From assembly GCA_900768265.1 (NCBI GenBank), contig CAAGCF010000044.1, positions 1-64,000 of the forward strand: a stretch of DNA of 64,000 nt. Reading direction: 5' to 3'. The notes beneath the pieces were generated by a model that was not told the DNA's origin, ran no database searches, and was given only the letters and a program-made list of their open reading frames with translations. Below are positions 33,709 to 42,484 of the stretch, piece by piece. The number at the start of each line of letters is the position of its first letter. Positions within the stretch are counted from its first letter, which is position 1. The position numbers were made by a program, and so were the translations under genes. The stretch is from an uncultured Collinsella sp. (GTDB taxonomy: Bacteria; Actinomycetota; Coriobacteriia; Coriobacteriales; Coriobacteriaceae).

Positions 33709-34788
33709 ATGGTAGATTCCAAGCAGGCTCCACTCGACTCCGCGGCAGCCGCAAAAGCAGCGTTCGCTTCGGTCCAGGACAAGCCATTCCCAGATGATAT
33801 CTTTACGGCTCCCGAGCTTCGTTGGGCTGTGATCGGGTGCGGCGTTATCGCCAACCAGATGGCCCAGTCTCTCGCTCTTGCCGGCCGCAAGCTTGCGGGC
33901 GTCGCCAACCGTACGCTGTCCAAGGCTCAGGCTTTTGCTGAGCAGTATGGCATCGAGAAGGTCTATGAATCGGTTGAGGACCTCTACGCCGATCCGGGCA
34001 TCGACGCCGTCTATATCACCACGCCGCACAACACGCATATCACCTATCTGCGTGACGCGCTGGCCGCCGGCAAGCACGTGCTCTGCGAGAAAGCCATTAC
34101 CCTCAATTCCGCTGAGCTCGACGAGGCGCGTGCCATCGCCGACGAGCACAACGTCGTCCTCATGGACGCCACCACGGTGCTTCATATGCCCTTGTATCAA
34201 GAGCTGCGCCGTCGCATGGATGCCGGCGAGTTTGGTCGCATGAACCTCGCCCAGCTCAACTTTGGTAGCTACAAGGAGTACGGCGATCTGACCAATCGCT
34301 TCTACAACCGCAACCTTGCTGGCGGTGCCATGCTCGACATTGGCGTGTATGCCCTGTCCGTCATGCGTCTCTTTATGGCAAGCCAGCCCATTGAGGTCGT
34401 TTCGTTGGGCAACACCTGTGAGACCGGTGTTGACGTTGCGGGCGGCATCGTCTGCCGTAATGCCGAGCAGCAGCTGGGTGTTGTGAGCCTCACGCTCCAC
34501 TCCAAGCAACCCAAGCGCTCGATTATTAGCTTCGATAAGTGCTATATCGAGGTCAACGAGTATCCGCGCGCCGATCACGCGACTATCGTGTGGACTGCGG
34601 ACGGCCACCGCGAGGAGGTCCACGCCGGCACCGAGGCTTACGCCCTTTGCTATGAGATGGCCGATCTTGAGAAGGCCGTTGCCGGCGACGACTCTAAGCG
34701 TGAGCTTCTGGGCTATGCTTCTGATGTTATGGAGCTGATGACCAAGCTACGCGCCGACTGGGGAGTCGTGTACCCCGAGGAGGAGTAA
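33709..34788 (+). CDS. Gfo/Idh/MocA-family oxidoreductase
   Basis: This 359-residue protein has an N-terminal Rossmann domain (WAVIGCGVIANQMAQSL), the TPHNTH motif, and HVLCEKAITLN with the EK motif of the family. The C-terminal domain holds GGAMLDIGVYAL. Such enzymes oxidise or reduce sugars, inositols or related compounds with NAD(P). ATG 33709 has AGGAGG upstream; an earlier GTG at 33652 lacks a binding site. DeoR co-transcription suggests a carbohydrate substrate. Confidence 0.9.
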   Translation: MVDSKQAPLDSAAAAKAAFASVQDKPFPDDIFTAPELRWAVIGCGVIANQMAQSLALAGRKLAGVANRTLSKAQAFAEQYGIEKVYESVEDLYADPGIDAVYITTPHNTHITYLRDALAAGKHVLCEKAITLNSAELDEARAIADEHNVVLMDATTVLHMPLYQELRRRMDAGEFGRMNLAQLNFGSYKEYGDLTNRFYNRNLAGGAMLDIGVYALSVMRLFMASQPIEVVSLGNTCETGVDVAGGIVCRNAEQQLGVVSLTLHSKQPKRSIISFDKCYIEVNEYPRADHATIVWTADGHREEVHAGTEAYALCYEMADLEKAVAGDDSKRELLGYASDVMELMTKLRADWGVVYPEEE

Positions 34789-34791
34789 GCG

Positions 34792-35538
34792 ATGCTAGCG
34801 GAAGATAGGCTCAACGCGATCGTGTCGATGGTTCAGCAGACCGGCTCGGTTACCGTGCCGGAGCTTGCCGAAGCCCTGGGCGTGACGGCGTCTACCATTC
34901 GGCGCGACCTGCAGACGCTCGACCGAGCACACCGTATCGCCAAGGTGCACGGAGGCGCGACAAGTCTGGAGCGCGCGCACGTGACGCGCGACCTAACGCT
35001 TAATGAGCGCAGCGACCTCCATAACGACGACAAGGAGCGTATCTGCGCCCGTGCGGCGGCACTTGTGGAGCCCGAGAGCTTTGTATACATCGACTCGGGT
35101 TCGACGACGCTCAGGCTCATCGAGCATCTTCCACACCTTGAAGATGTCACCTATGTGACCGATTCCGTGCTCCATGCTCAACGCCTTGCTTTGCGCGGCA
35201 TGCGTACCGTGGTGCTGGGTGGCGAGCTCAAACCCGAGACCGAGGCGCTCGTTGGCCCCGATGCCTTGGCAACCTTAGACCGCTACAACTTCAACTGTGG
35301 CTTTTGGGGCTCTAACGGCATTGCCGCCGAGCAGGGCTTCACGGCGCCCGATATCGAGGAGGCGCAAGTAAAGCGTATCTCGATGCGCCATACGGCCAAG
35401 CGCTTCGTAATCTCGGACGCCAGTAAATTTGGCATGGTGGCGCCCGTCAAGTTCGCGGACTTCCGTGACGCAACGATTATTACCGCAGGCGAGGTCCCAG
35501 CCAAGTACCGGGCAATGGACAACGTCGTCACGGTCTAG
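34792..35538 (+). CDS. DeoR-family transcriptional regulator
   Basis: This 248-residue protein has the DeoR N-terminal winged helix (RLNAIVSMVQQTGSVTVPELAEALGVTASTIRRDLQTL) and a C-terminal sugar-phosphate sensor domain (YIDSGSTT, GSNGIAAEQGFTAPDIEEAQVKR). The gene begins 3 bp after the oxidoreductase stop. It probably represses its own operon through the 13-bp inverted repeat upstream. Confidence 0.92.
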   Translation: MLAEDRLNAIVSMVQQTGSVTVPELAEALGVTASTIRRDLQTLDRAHRIAKVHGGATSLERAHVTRDLTLNERSDLHNDDKERICARAAALVEPESFVYIDSGSTTLRLIEHLPHLEDVTYVTDSVLHAQRLALRGMRTVVLGGELKPETEALVGPDALATLDRYNFNCGFWGSNGIAAEQGFTAPDIEEAQVKRISMRHTAKRFVISDASKFGMVAPVKFADFRDATIITAGEVPAKYRAMDNVVTV

Positions 35539-35580
35539 CGGCGGGGCAAGGCCAAAACCATTTAGTTTTTCTCAATAGAA

Positions 35581-35615
35581 AAGCGGCAACGTCCATTACG
35601 GGCGTTGCCGCTTTC
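35581..35615 (+). terminator. Terminator after deoR
   Basis: GCGGCAACG and CGTTGCCGC form a 9-bp stem flanked by AAAA and TTTCG, 45 bp after the stop. Confidence 0.85.
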
Positions 35616-35638
35616 GTTGTCTGCCGGTTTTGTCTAAG

Positions 35639-35848
35639 TCTGTAACAACTAGACCGTTAAAAGTGGGTTAGATGTTACAGATTGAGATACTTCCGAACCG
35701 CGCCGTCCCTTTGTCTCAATCTGTAACATCTGGGACCGATTTTGCCGAGTTACTGTTACAGATTGAGATTTTCCCTTAAGGGGGATTTGAATGTCTCGAT
35801 CTGCAACAGATAGACCGGAAAACGGGCTCTAACTGTTACAGATCGAGA
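35639..35848. repeat. Three tandem palindromic units of about 80 bp
   Basis: Inverted pairs of TCTCAATCTGTAACA and TGTTACAGATTGAGA occur at 35639-35687 (left half truncated), 35714-35768 and 35794-35848, with 80-81 bp between units. In the third unit both halves change together (TCTCGATCTG with CAGATCGAGA), keeping the pairing. They lie between two convergent operons. Confidence 0.8.
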
Positions 35849-35880
35849 CGTTTTGGGACCGCGGCTGAGCCATTGCGGCA

Positions 35881-35919
35881 AAACCACCATAAAGGTGCCT
35901 GTCCCCTTTGTGGTGGTTT
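35881..35919 (-). terminator. Terminator after the pseudouridine synthase gene
   Basis: AAACCACCATAAAGG and CCTTTGTGGTGGTTT pair with one wobble. On the minus strand the stem is followed by TTTTG; the last base nearly touches the gene stop. Confidence 0.7.
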
Positions 35920-36577
35920 AGGGCTCCCAGGGGCAGGGGGCTTCGATGTGGATGTGCTCGCCGGTTACGGGATGCGTAAAGGACACGCTGCGGGCATGGA
36001 GCATGAGGCCGCAGGGGCGCGGCGTTCCGTACAGGTCGTCGCCAACCAGGGGATGATGCTCGCTTGCCAGGTGCACGCGGATCTGGTGCTTGCGGCCGGT
36101 GAGCAGCTCGACATCAATATACGAGCGCGTGGGCAGGCCGCGGCGGCTCTTAAGGCGCTTGAGTACCTTGACGCGCGTCTGAGACGGCTTGCCGCTGGCG
36201 CCAACGCGCATCTTGCGGCTATCGTGGCGGTCGCGGGCGATAGGCTTGTCGATGAGCTTCTCGTTCCAGTCGATTTTGCCCTCGGCGAGCGCCAGATAGT
36301 GCTTTTCGAATGCGTGGTCGATGACCATCTGGTCAAAGGCGGGCTGCGTCTGCTTGTCGAGCGAGAACAGCACCACGCCGGTGGTGTTGCGGTCCAGGCG
36401 ATTGAGCGGCTGCATGTCGGTCGCGGCAAAGCCGTCGCCCATCGCCAGCAGCAGGTCGCTGGCGTAGTCGGTAAGTGTGCGCTCGCCGGTGCCGTCACCG
36501 TGGACGATCATGCCGGCGGGCTTGTCGATGGCCATGAGCCAGGCGTCGCAGTAGAGGACTTGAGGTTCTTCGTTCAC
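35918..36577 (-). CDS. RluA-family RNA pseudouridine synthase
   Basis: This 219-residue catalytic domain has the RluA/RluC/RluD motif LNRLDRNTTGVVLF with the catalytic Asp, plus DVELLTGRKHQIRVHLA and the C-terminal GLMLHARSVSFTHP. It lacks an S4 domain and is shorter than RluD. It converts uridine to pseudouridine in rRNA or tRNA; the target is unknown. The start is GTG with GAAAGG upstream. It lies 15 bp downstream of the U32 gene. Confidence 0.9.
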   Translation of the reverse strand: MNEEPQVLYCDAWLMAIDKPAGMIVHGDGTGERTLTDYASDLLLAMGDGFAATDMQPLNRLDRNTTGVVLFSLDKQTQPAFDQMVIDHAFEKHYLALAEGKIDWNEKLIDKPIARDRHDSRKMRVGASGKPSQTRVKVLKRLKSRRGLPTRSYIDVELLTGRKHQIRVHLASEHHPLVGDDLYGTPRPCGLMLHARSVSFTHPVTGEHIHIEAPCPWEP

Positions 36578-36592
36578 GTGTAAGCCTTTCGG

Positions 36593-39088
36593 TTAGCTAA
36601 TTCCCACAAACATGCAGCCCGAGGTAGCGCCGCGCAGGCGGGCAGCGGGCTTGCGGCCGGCTTGCGCGGCCTCGACGGCGCGACGGACGCGAGCGACGGC
36701 ACGGCCAATCTCATCGGCCTCGAGCAAGGTTCCGTCGACCATAAGACGGCGCACGCCGGCGTCGAGCAGCTGTGGAACCTGCGGTGTGAGGTCGATGGGG
36801 TAGGCGTCGTACAGGCGAGAGCGGCCGTGGATGTCAGTGCGGACGGGCATGACCTTTCCGTCGATATTCTTGAGCGAGAGCTTGTGGGCACGCAGGCGGC
36901 AGTTGGCACAATCGTGGATGCAGCCGTTGGCAACCTGCAGAATGCAATGCTCGCTTGTCATGACGCGCGGGCGGCCAAAGACGGTGATGCCTAGAGCCGC
37001 GGGCGCGGCGGCGCCGAGCGAGACAATCTCGTCGAGCGTGATCTCGGGCGAGAGCCAAAACGCACCGGCTCCGCGCTCGGCAAGCGCCTCCATGCAGGGC
37101 GTGTTGTGCACCGGCAGGCAAGAGCGAATCTCGGCCGTGGCGCCAACCTGGGCGGCCAGGGCAAGCTCAGAGATGTTGCCAATAGCGACCGTGGCGCCGG
37201 CAACAACCCATGGGTCAACGCGGACGTGGTCAACGGCGCGGCAGACCTCATCGAGCACGGGTACGATGCCCTGCTCAAACGTATCGGCGGGGGAGAGCTT
37301 GGCCGCATCGAGCGCGTCGGTGGTCATGTAGATGCGCGTTGCACCCTCCGCCCGCGCTGCCACGGCGGCCTCGAGCGAGGTGACGGTGGCGCAGATCTGC
37401 GGCTCGTCGCGGTAGTGCTCGGGCGCGGGGCGGGAATCACTGGTGACAATCGCCGGCAGCTCGAGCGTTTTCGCGCGCTCCGCGTACGGCGCCAGAATGG
37501 CCTCTTCCAGCGCCTTGCAAGCGGCGGCACGCACCTTATGTACGGCGGAGAAACCCATACCACAGCCCTCATCGAGCGCCACCTCAAAGCTCGCAGCCTC
37601 AAAGGGAGAGGAACCCATGCGGCCGACGTGCTCAACCAGATCGGACGCCTCGACCGCACGGGTCTTGGCGGCTTCGACGGTAAAGCCCGCGGCCGTGGCC
37701 GTAAGCGAAGGGTCGTCGCAGCAGGTGAGCGTAACGGTAAACGGCTCGCCCAGGCGCGCCACGACGGACACATCAACAGCTCGGCGGCGCAGCACATCGC
37801 GCTTGAGCGCGGCGCCGGCGGCGTCGATGGCACGCTGACTGCGAATCACGCGGACGCGGCAGCCCTCGGGCATGCTGCGGGGCACGCGACATTCGATGAT
37901 GCCACCCGCGGCGGCATCATCGGTAGCGATAGTGGTTAGGAACTGGTCAAACTCGTTATCGTGACGAAGTTCCAACAAGTCGCCCTTGTCCACGGGCTCA
38001 AACAACTCAATGCGGGCGATGGCGGCGCGGCGACGGCGGTCGTCGGGCTTGAGGCCGCGGACATCGCGGTTGGCCGGGCGGCTGCCCAGCACCGTGCCCA
38101 CGATCTGGCCGCGGTTGTTGGAACGCTCATAGCTCATCATCTCGTCGCCCGAGGTGCCGTCCTGATAGGCGTGCGTAAAGTCGCGGTTAAAGCAGCGCTT
38201 GAGTTGGCGCTGGCGAGCGGCGTCCTCGTGCTTATCTACGGCGACCCCGGCCAGCATGTCATCGATCTGATGACGGTACACATCGACGATGGAGTACACG
38301 TAATCGGGTGCCTTCATGCGGCCCTCGAGCTTGAGCGACGCGGCGCCGGCGTCATACAGACGGCGAACAAGCTGTGAGGTGTTGGTGTCACGCGGGCATA
38401 GCGCACGCTCGCGGCCGGTGGGGGAGAGCGTGCGACCGTTCTCGTCGATCAGCTCGTAGGGCAGGCGGCAGGGCTGGGCGCACATGCCACGGTTGGCCGA
38501 TCGTCCCGCCATGGCAAAGCTCGAAAGCAGGCACAGGCCCGAGTAGCAAAAGCAGATGGCGCCGTGGCTAAAGACCTCAAGGTCCACATCGGGCGCGGCA
38601 TCGTGAATGGTGGCAATTTCGCCGATGGAAAGCTCGCGCGAGAGAGTCACGCGGTCGGCGCCCTGCTCGCGGCACCAAAGGGTTCCGCGGTCGTCATGGA
38701 TGTTCGCTTGGGTTGAGATGTGCGTCTCGATGTCGGGCATCGTGCGCTTGACCTCAAAGAACAGGCCCCAGTCTTGGATGATGAAGGCGTCGGCGCCCAG
38801 CGTGGAGCAGCGATGGATGAGTTGCAGCGCATCGCCCATCTCGGACTGCTTGATGACGATGTTGACCGTGACGTAGACGCGCGACCCGGCTAGATGTGCG
38901 GCGCGGCAGGCTTGCTCAAAGGCCTCGTCGGTAAAGTTGGTGGCCTTGCGGCGGGCGTTGAAGCTGCCCATGCCGCAGTAGATGGCGTCTGCCCCGGCGG
39001 CGAGTGCGGCGGCAAAGGGCTCGGGCCCTCCGGCGGGCGCCAAAAGCTCGGGTCTGCGGTTGGTGGTTCGACTGGCGGTTGCGGTCAT
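36593..39088 (-). CDS. Peptidase U32 family protein (DUF3656-type)
   Basis: This 831-residue protein begins PELLAPAGGPEPFAAALAAGADAIYCGMG and has EVFSHGAICFCYSGLCLLSS and SANRGMCAQPCRLPYEL, the U32 signature with conserved Cys residues. A second cysteine block (LQVANGCIHDCANCRL) near the C-terminus may bind a metal or iron-sulfur cluster. Related E. coli RlhA hydroxylates 23S rRNA C2501, so an RNA-hydroxylation role is as likely as proteolysis. GAAAGGCAGGAT precedes the ATG. Confidence 0.88.
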   Translation of the reverse strand: MTATASRTTNRRPELLAPAGGPEPFAAALAAGADAIYCGMGSFNARRKATNFTDEAFEQACRAAHLAGSRVYVTVNIVIKQSEMGDALQLIHRCSTLGADAFIIQDWGLFFEVKRTMPDIETHISTQANIHDDRGTLWCREQGADRVTLSRELSIGEIATIHDAAPDVDLEVFSHGAICFCYSGLCLLSSFAMAGRSANRGMCAQPCRLPYELIDENGRTLSPTGRERALCPRDTNTSQLVRRLYDAGAASLKLEGRMKAPDYVYSIVDVYRHQIDDMLAGVAVDKHEDAARQRQLKRCFNRDFTHAYQDGTSGDEMMSYERSNNRGQIVGTVLGSRPANRDVRGLKPDDRRRRAAIARIELFEPVDKGDLLELRHDNEFDQFLTTIATDDAAAGGIIECRVPRSMPEGCRVRVIRSQRAIDAAGAALKRDVLRRRAVDVSVVARLGEPFTVTLTCCDDPSLTATAAGFTVEAAKTRAVEASDLVEHVGRMGSSPFEAASFEVALDEGCGMGFSAVHKVRAAACKALEEAILAPYAERAKTLELPAIVTSDSRPAPEHYRDEPQICATVTSLEAAVAARAEGATRIYMTTDALDAAKLSPADTFEQGIVPVLDEVCRAVDHVRVDPWVVAGATVAIGNISELALAAQVGATAEIRSCLPVHNTPCMEALAERGAGAFWLSPEITLDEIVSLGAAAPAALGITVFGRPRVMTSEHCILQVANGCIHDCANCRLRAHKLSLKNIDGKVMPVRTDIHGRSRLYDAYPIDLTPQVPQLLDAGVRRLMVDGTLLEADEIGRAVARVRRAVEAAQAGRKPAARLRGATSGCMFVGIS

Positions 39089-39270
39089 ATCCTGCCTTTC
39101 AAAATGCTCAGATATTCAAAAGTATAGTGGCGCCGTCGCGGCAGGCGATGCCCATGCTCCAAGCGGGATAAAGTCTTCAGCAGCTTGGGCTGGCTGACCC
39201 CGTAGAGAACCGTTCAGCGGTCCTGGGAAACCGTTTGGCGATAAAAGATTCTCGCAACGTGATAATAATC

Positions 39271-39354
39271 TTGCATCACGCGGAAACCTTGAGTACTATC
39301 CCAATCAAGCGCGGCGTTCAGACCGAACTGTGCCTCCCGGTGTGAACGCCGCGC
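39271..39354 (+). promoter_or_regulatory. ridA promoter and 5'-terminal mRNA hairpin
   Basis: TTGCAT (39271-39276), a 17-bp spacer and TACTAT (39294-39299) form a good vegetative promoter. The transcript would begin near 39306 and fold at once into a perfect 12-bp stem (GCGCGGCGTTCA 39309-39320 with TGAACGCCGCGC 39343-39354) closed by a 22-nt loop. The rest of the 39089-39270 gap shows nothing else. Confidence 0.65.
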
Positions 39355-39388
39355 TCACGCTCTCTCAACTGATCGTAAGGAGATAAAC

Positions 39389-39766
39389 ATGAGCAAGACC
39401 GTCGTGTCTTCCGATAACGCACCCGCAGCCATCGGCCCGTATTCCCCCGGCATCCAGACCGGCAACATGGTGTTCCTGTCCGGCCAGCTGGGTATCGACC
39501 CCGCAACCGGCAAGATGCCCGAGGGCGTCGAGGCCCAGGCTAAGCAGTCCCTTGCTAACGTCGAGGCCCTGCTGAGCGCTGCCGGCGCCACCTTTGCCGA
39601 TGTCGTCAAGACCACGGTCTACCTGGCCGACATTGCCGACTTCGCTGCCGTGAACGAGATTTATGCCTCCAAGTTCGAGGCTCCGTTCCCCGCGCGCAGC
39701 GCTTTCCAGGTTGCCGCCCTTCCGGCCGGCGGTCTGGTCGAGATCGAGGTCGTCGCCGCTCTCTAA
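39389..39766 (+). CDS. ridA: RidA-family enamine/imine deaminase
   Basis: This 125-residue Rid protein has AIGPYSPGIQTGNMVFLSGQ and the active-site Arg103 in PARSAFQVAALP, typical of the RidA subfamily. RidA hydrolyses 2-aminoacrylate and related enamines released by PLP enzymes. YgeX, encoded in the same region, makes such an enamine from 2,3-diaminopropionate, so the pairing makes biochemical sense. AAGGAGAT precedes the ATG. Confidence 0.94.
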   Translation: MSKTVVSSDNAPAAIGPYSPGIQTGNMVFLSGQLGIDPATGKMPEGVEAQAKQSLANVEALLSAAGATFADVVKTTVYLADIADFAAVNEIYASKFEAPFPARSAFQVAALPAGGLVEIEVVAAL

Positions 39767-39796
39767 GGCGTTGGCAACAACTAAACATGACATGCA

Positions 39797-39832
39797 AAAC
39801 GACCCTGCAGTGCGAGCTGCAGGGTCTTTTGT
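39797..39832. terminator. Terminator after ridA
   Basis: GACCCTGCAG and CTGCAGGGTC form a perfect 10-bp stem with a 6-nt loop, followed by TTTTG on the plus strand and preceded by AAAA, so it may serve the convergent regulator gene as well. Confidence 0.88.
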
Positions 39833-39884
39833 CAAGCGGTGCGACAAAAATGATCCGTTTCCCTTCGTCCCCAAGGAATCACGT

Positions 39885-40541
39885 TTAGCCTTCCTTGCGG
39901 ACTTTTTGCAGGTAGCGGTATACGCTGGGCTCCGAGATGCCCAGCGCGGTGGCGGCGCAGGCCACGGCGCCCTTGAGCATGAACACCCCGTTGCCGTTGA
40001 GGTGGCGAATGACGTCCACGCGGTCACTCTGACCAAGCGACGCTACATCCAGCCCGCGCGCGCTCAGCAACTCGGCAATGCTGCGGTCGATGAGCTCCTG
40101 TGTGGACTCCGAAAGGCTTTCGACCTCGATAGGGGCGGGCTCCGTGCGCGTCGGCGCCGCGTCGAAGCATGCCATGAGCTGCTGCGCCATGGCGTTGATG
40201 GAGCGCACGGTCGAGAGGTCGGTGTTGACGCAGAGCATACCGACGATCTCGTCATTCTCGCGGATAAAGTACGTCGCGGACTCCAACGTCTTGCCACCGG
40301 CGCCGCGGCCCTCGTAGCCCGTAATAAACGGCAGGTCGCGATACTTGGGGTCGTGCATGATCTTGAGCGCCAGATCGGTGGCGGGACCTCCGACCTTACG
40401 GCCGCTCACGATGCCGTTGCGAATATCGACGATGGCGTGGTCGGGATCCGAGAAATCGTGCAGCACGATCTCGCTGTTCTTGCCGAGTATCTGCTCCAGG
40501 AAATCGACCATCGGCAAAAAGCGACGTACGGTCTCGTTCAC
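39885..40541 (-). CDS. YheO-like PAS/HTH transcriptional regulator 1
   Basis: This 218-residue protein has an N-terminal YheO-type PAS domain (EIVLHDFSDPDHAIVDIRNGIVSGRKVGGPATD, ATYFIRENDEIVGMLCVNTD) and a C-terminal HTH (KGAVACAATALGISEPSVYRYLQKVRK). The family includes DauR. I chose GTG 40541 because AAGGAG lies six bases upstream; the frame runs on to 40682 without similarity. It is divergent from the purine permease, its likely target, and is a paralogue of the regulator at 55881. Confidence 0.88.
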   Translation of the reverse strand: MNETVRRFLPMVDFLEQILGKNSEIVLHDFSDPDHAIVDIRNGIVSGRKVGGPATDLALKIMHDPKYRDLPFITGYEGRGAGGKTLESATYFIRENDEIVGMLCVNTDLSTVRSINAMAQQLMACFDAAPTRTEPAPIEVESLSESTQELIDRSIAELLSARGLDVASLGQSDRVDVIRHLNGNGVFMLKGAVACAATALGISEPSVYRYLQKVRKEG

Positions 40542-40777
40542 GGGCAACTCCTTTGGGTGAAATCGGAAATGTTCATAACAATTTTTTCTCATGGTAACAC
40601 GCTGCTCTTCATCTCGTATATCCGCAGGTACATTGCGTAATACAGACGAACGGTAGGAATTTGGCGGTAAACGGTTGACCAAAAGAAAAGTTAGATGTTA
40701 TTTTGACCAGACACTTTCCTGACCTGCGGAAATGCATTATCTCAGCTGAAGAATAGTCTGATAACAAAAAATTATTA

Positions 40778-40806
40778 TTGAGAATGAGAATCATCTTTAA
40801 TACGAT
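40778..40806 (+). promoter_or_regulatory. Permease promoter with Fur-like box in the spacer
   Basis: TTGAGA (40778-40783), 17 bp and TACGAT (40801-40806) form a candidate promoter. The overlapping TGAGAATGAGAATCA matches 12 of 14 defined positions of the 7-1-7 Fur box, at a place where binding would block RNA polymerase. An AT-rich TAACAAAAAATTATTATTG lies just upstream. Confidence 0.5.
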
Positions 40807-40893
40807 ATGCAACGAAGGCACAACCTCAACCCCGCACTGCGTCACAATAGAGCGTTAGATGCGAAAACAACTATTTCGAGGATTGGTGGTCAA

Positions 40894-42288
40894 ATGACCC
40901 AGGAGACGGTTAAGAACGGCACTGAAGCCCTGTTCACTCGTGAAGGCATGCCTCCCGTTAAGGAAATGATCCCGTGTGCCCTTCAGCACGTACTGGCTTC
41001 GTTTGCCGGTATCATCACCCCGGCTGTCATCATGGCCGGCGTCTACGGCTTTAATAGCCAGCAGAGTACCGACATCATCCAGGTCGCGCTCATTCTTTCG
41101 GCAATCGACACGGCCCTTCAGGCTTTCGCTCCCTTCCGTCGCATCGGCGGCGGCCTGCCCATCGTCATGGGTGTTTCGTTCGCGTTCCTCCCGGCCCTCC
41201 AGGCCATGGGCGCCTCGGGCTTTAGCTTTGGTGCGCTGCTGGGCGGCGAGATCGTCGGCGGCGCCGTCGCGGTCCTCTTTGGTCTGGCTTACAGCAAGAT
41301 CAAGTGGCTGTTCCCGCCCGTCGTGACCGGTACGGTCATCTTCTCCATTGGTGTCTCTCTCTATCCCACGGCCGTCAAGTACATGGCCGGTGGCATGGGC
41401 ACGCCGCTGTGGGGCACCCCACAGGCTTGGTGCGTCGCTCTTATCACCTTCGCCGTGGTCTTTGCGCTCGCCAACTTTGGCAAGGGTACGCTCAAGCTGG
41501 GCTCCGTATTCTTTGGCATGATCGTCGGCATGATCGTCTCCATCCCCTTTGGCATGATCGACTTCTCCAGCGTCGCTACCGCCCAGGTCTTCGCGCTTCC
41601 CAAGCTCATGCCCTACGCGCTCGAGTTTGATCCCGAGGTCTGCATCACCCTCGCCGTCGTGTTCCCTATGGTTGCCATTCAGGTTATCGGCGACGTCTCC
41701 GCCGCCTGCCTGGGCTCCATCGACCGTATGCCCACCGAGCGCGAGCTCTCCGGCGCCATCGTGTCCCAGGGCCTTACCTCTATGGTCGGCGGCCTGCTGG
41801 GCGGTCTTCCCACCAGCGCCCTTGGCCAGAACGTGGGCATCATCTGCTCCAACAAGGTCGTCAACAAGTGGGTCTTTGTGATTATCGCGGCCGTCTTTGC
41901 CATCGCCGGTCTGTTCCCGCAGCTCTCTGCCGTCCTTTCCGCTATCCCGCAGCCCGTTATCGGCGGCGCGACCGTCGGCGTCTTTGGCACCATCACCATG
42001 AACGGCGTGCGCATGTTCACCCGCGAGGGCCTCACGCAGCGCACTACCACCATCGTCGGCACCTCCGTCGTCTTTGGCCTGGGTATCTGGATGGCCAGCG
42101 GTTGCCTTGCCGGCGAGGGTATGCCCGCCTGGGTGTCCACCGTCATCGGCTCCAATGCCGTGACCCCCACCGCCATCATGGCCATTGTCCTTAACCTGAT
42201 CCTTCCGCAGACGCCGGTCGTGGCTCAGCACATCGATGCTGCCAAGGACGCTGCCGTGGATCTGGTCTTGCCCGAGAGCAAGAAGTAA
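40894..42288 (+). CDS. NCS2-family purine (xanthine/urate) permease
   Basis: This 464-residue, 12-14 helix transporter has GGGLPIVMGVSFAFLPALQAMG and the NCS2 signature QNVGIICSNKVV near TM10. IQVIGDVSAACLGSIDRMPTERE is typical of the family's central region. NCS2 proteins import xanthine, urate, uracil or guanine by proton or sodium symport; purine is favoured here because the neighbours degrade purines. ATG 40894 is chosen over an upstream extension of 29 codons because it follows GAGGATTGGTGG and begins the conserved region. Confidence 0.9.
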   Translation: MTQETVKNGTEALFTREGMPPVKEMIPCALQHVLASFAGIITPAVIMAGVYGFNSQQSTDIIQVALILSAIDTALQAFAPFRRIGGGLPIVMGVSFAFLPALQAMGASGFSFGALLGGEIVGGAVAVLFGLAYSKIKWLFPPVVTGTVIFSIGVSLYPTAVKYMAGGMGTPLWGTPQAWCVALITFAVVFALANFGKGTLKLGSVFFGMIVGMIVSIPFGMIDFSSVATAQVFALPKLMPYALEFDPEVCITLAVVFPMVAIQVIGDVSAACLGSIDRMPTERELSGAIVSQGLTSMVGGLLGGLPTSALGQNVGIICSNKVVNKWVFVIIAAVFAIAGLFPQLSAVLSAIPQPVIGGATVGVFGTITMNGVRMFTREGLTQRTTTIVGTSVVFGLGIWMASGCLAGEGMPAWVSTVIGSNAVTPTAIMAIVLNLILPQTPVVAQHIDAAKDAAVDLVLPESKK

Positions 42289-42306
42289 CCAATTCGGTGC
42301 TATTCG

Positions 42307-42338
42307 TCGGCGGGCGCATCGCCTCGTCCGCCGACGTC
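42307..42338 (+). promoter_or_regulatory. Intercistronic hairpin between permease and ssnA
   Basis: CGTCGGCGG and CCGCCGACG form a stem without a T tract. A similar perfect hairpin (CGCGCGTCGGATG with CATCCGACGCGCG, 43857-43889) lies between ssnA and ygfK. Such structures may protect or separate segments of a processed mRNA. Confidence 0.45.
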
Positions 42339-42484
42339 ATGCGGCGCCAAGCCGCACTTCAAAGGGTTTGTCCCTTTGGTGAAGCGTTGACGGGAGAGGG
42401 CCCGTTTCCGGTGTAGGCCGGCGCTTCGCACTTCCGCCATGTCAGAGGTGTCAAACCCCGCCCCTGATGTTGAAGGGAGCATTC

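Noticed and set aside
40894..40980. Purine riboswitch upstream of the permease
   Set aside because: The leader lacks the conserved purine-riboswitch loop sequences (TATA/ATATGG and TAC positions); promoter and operator-like elements explain the region better.
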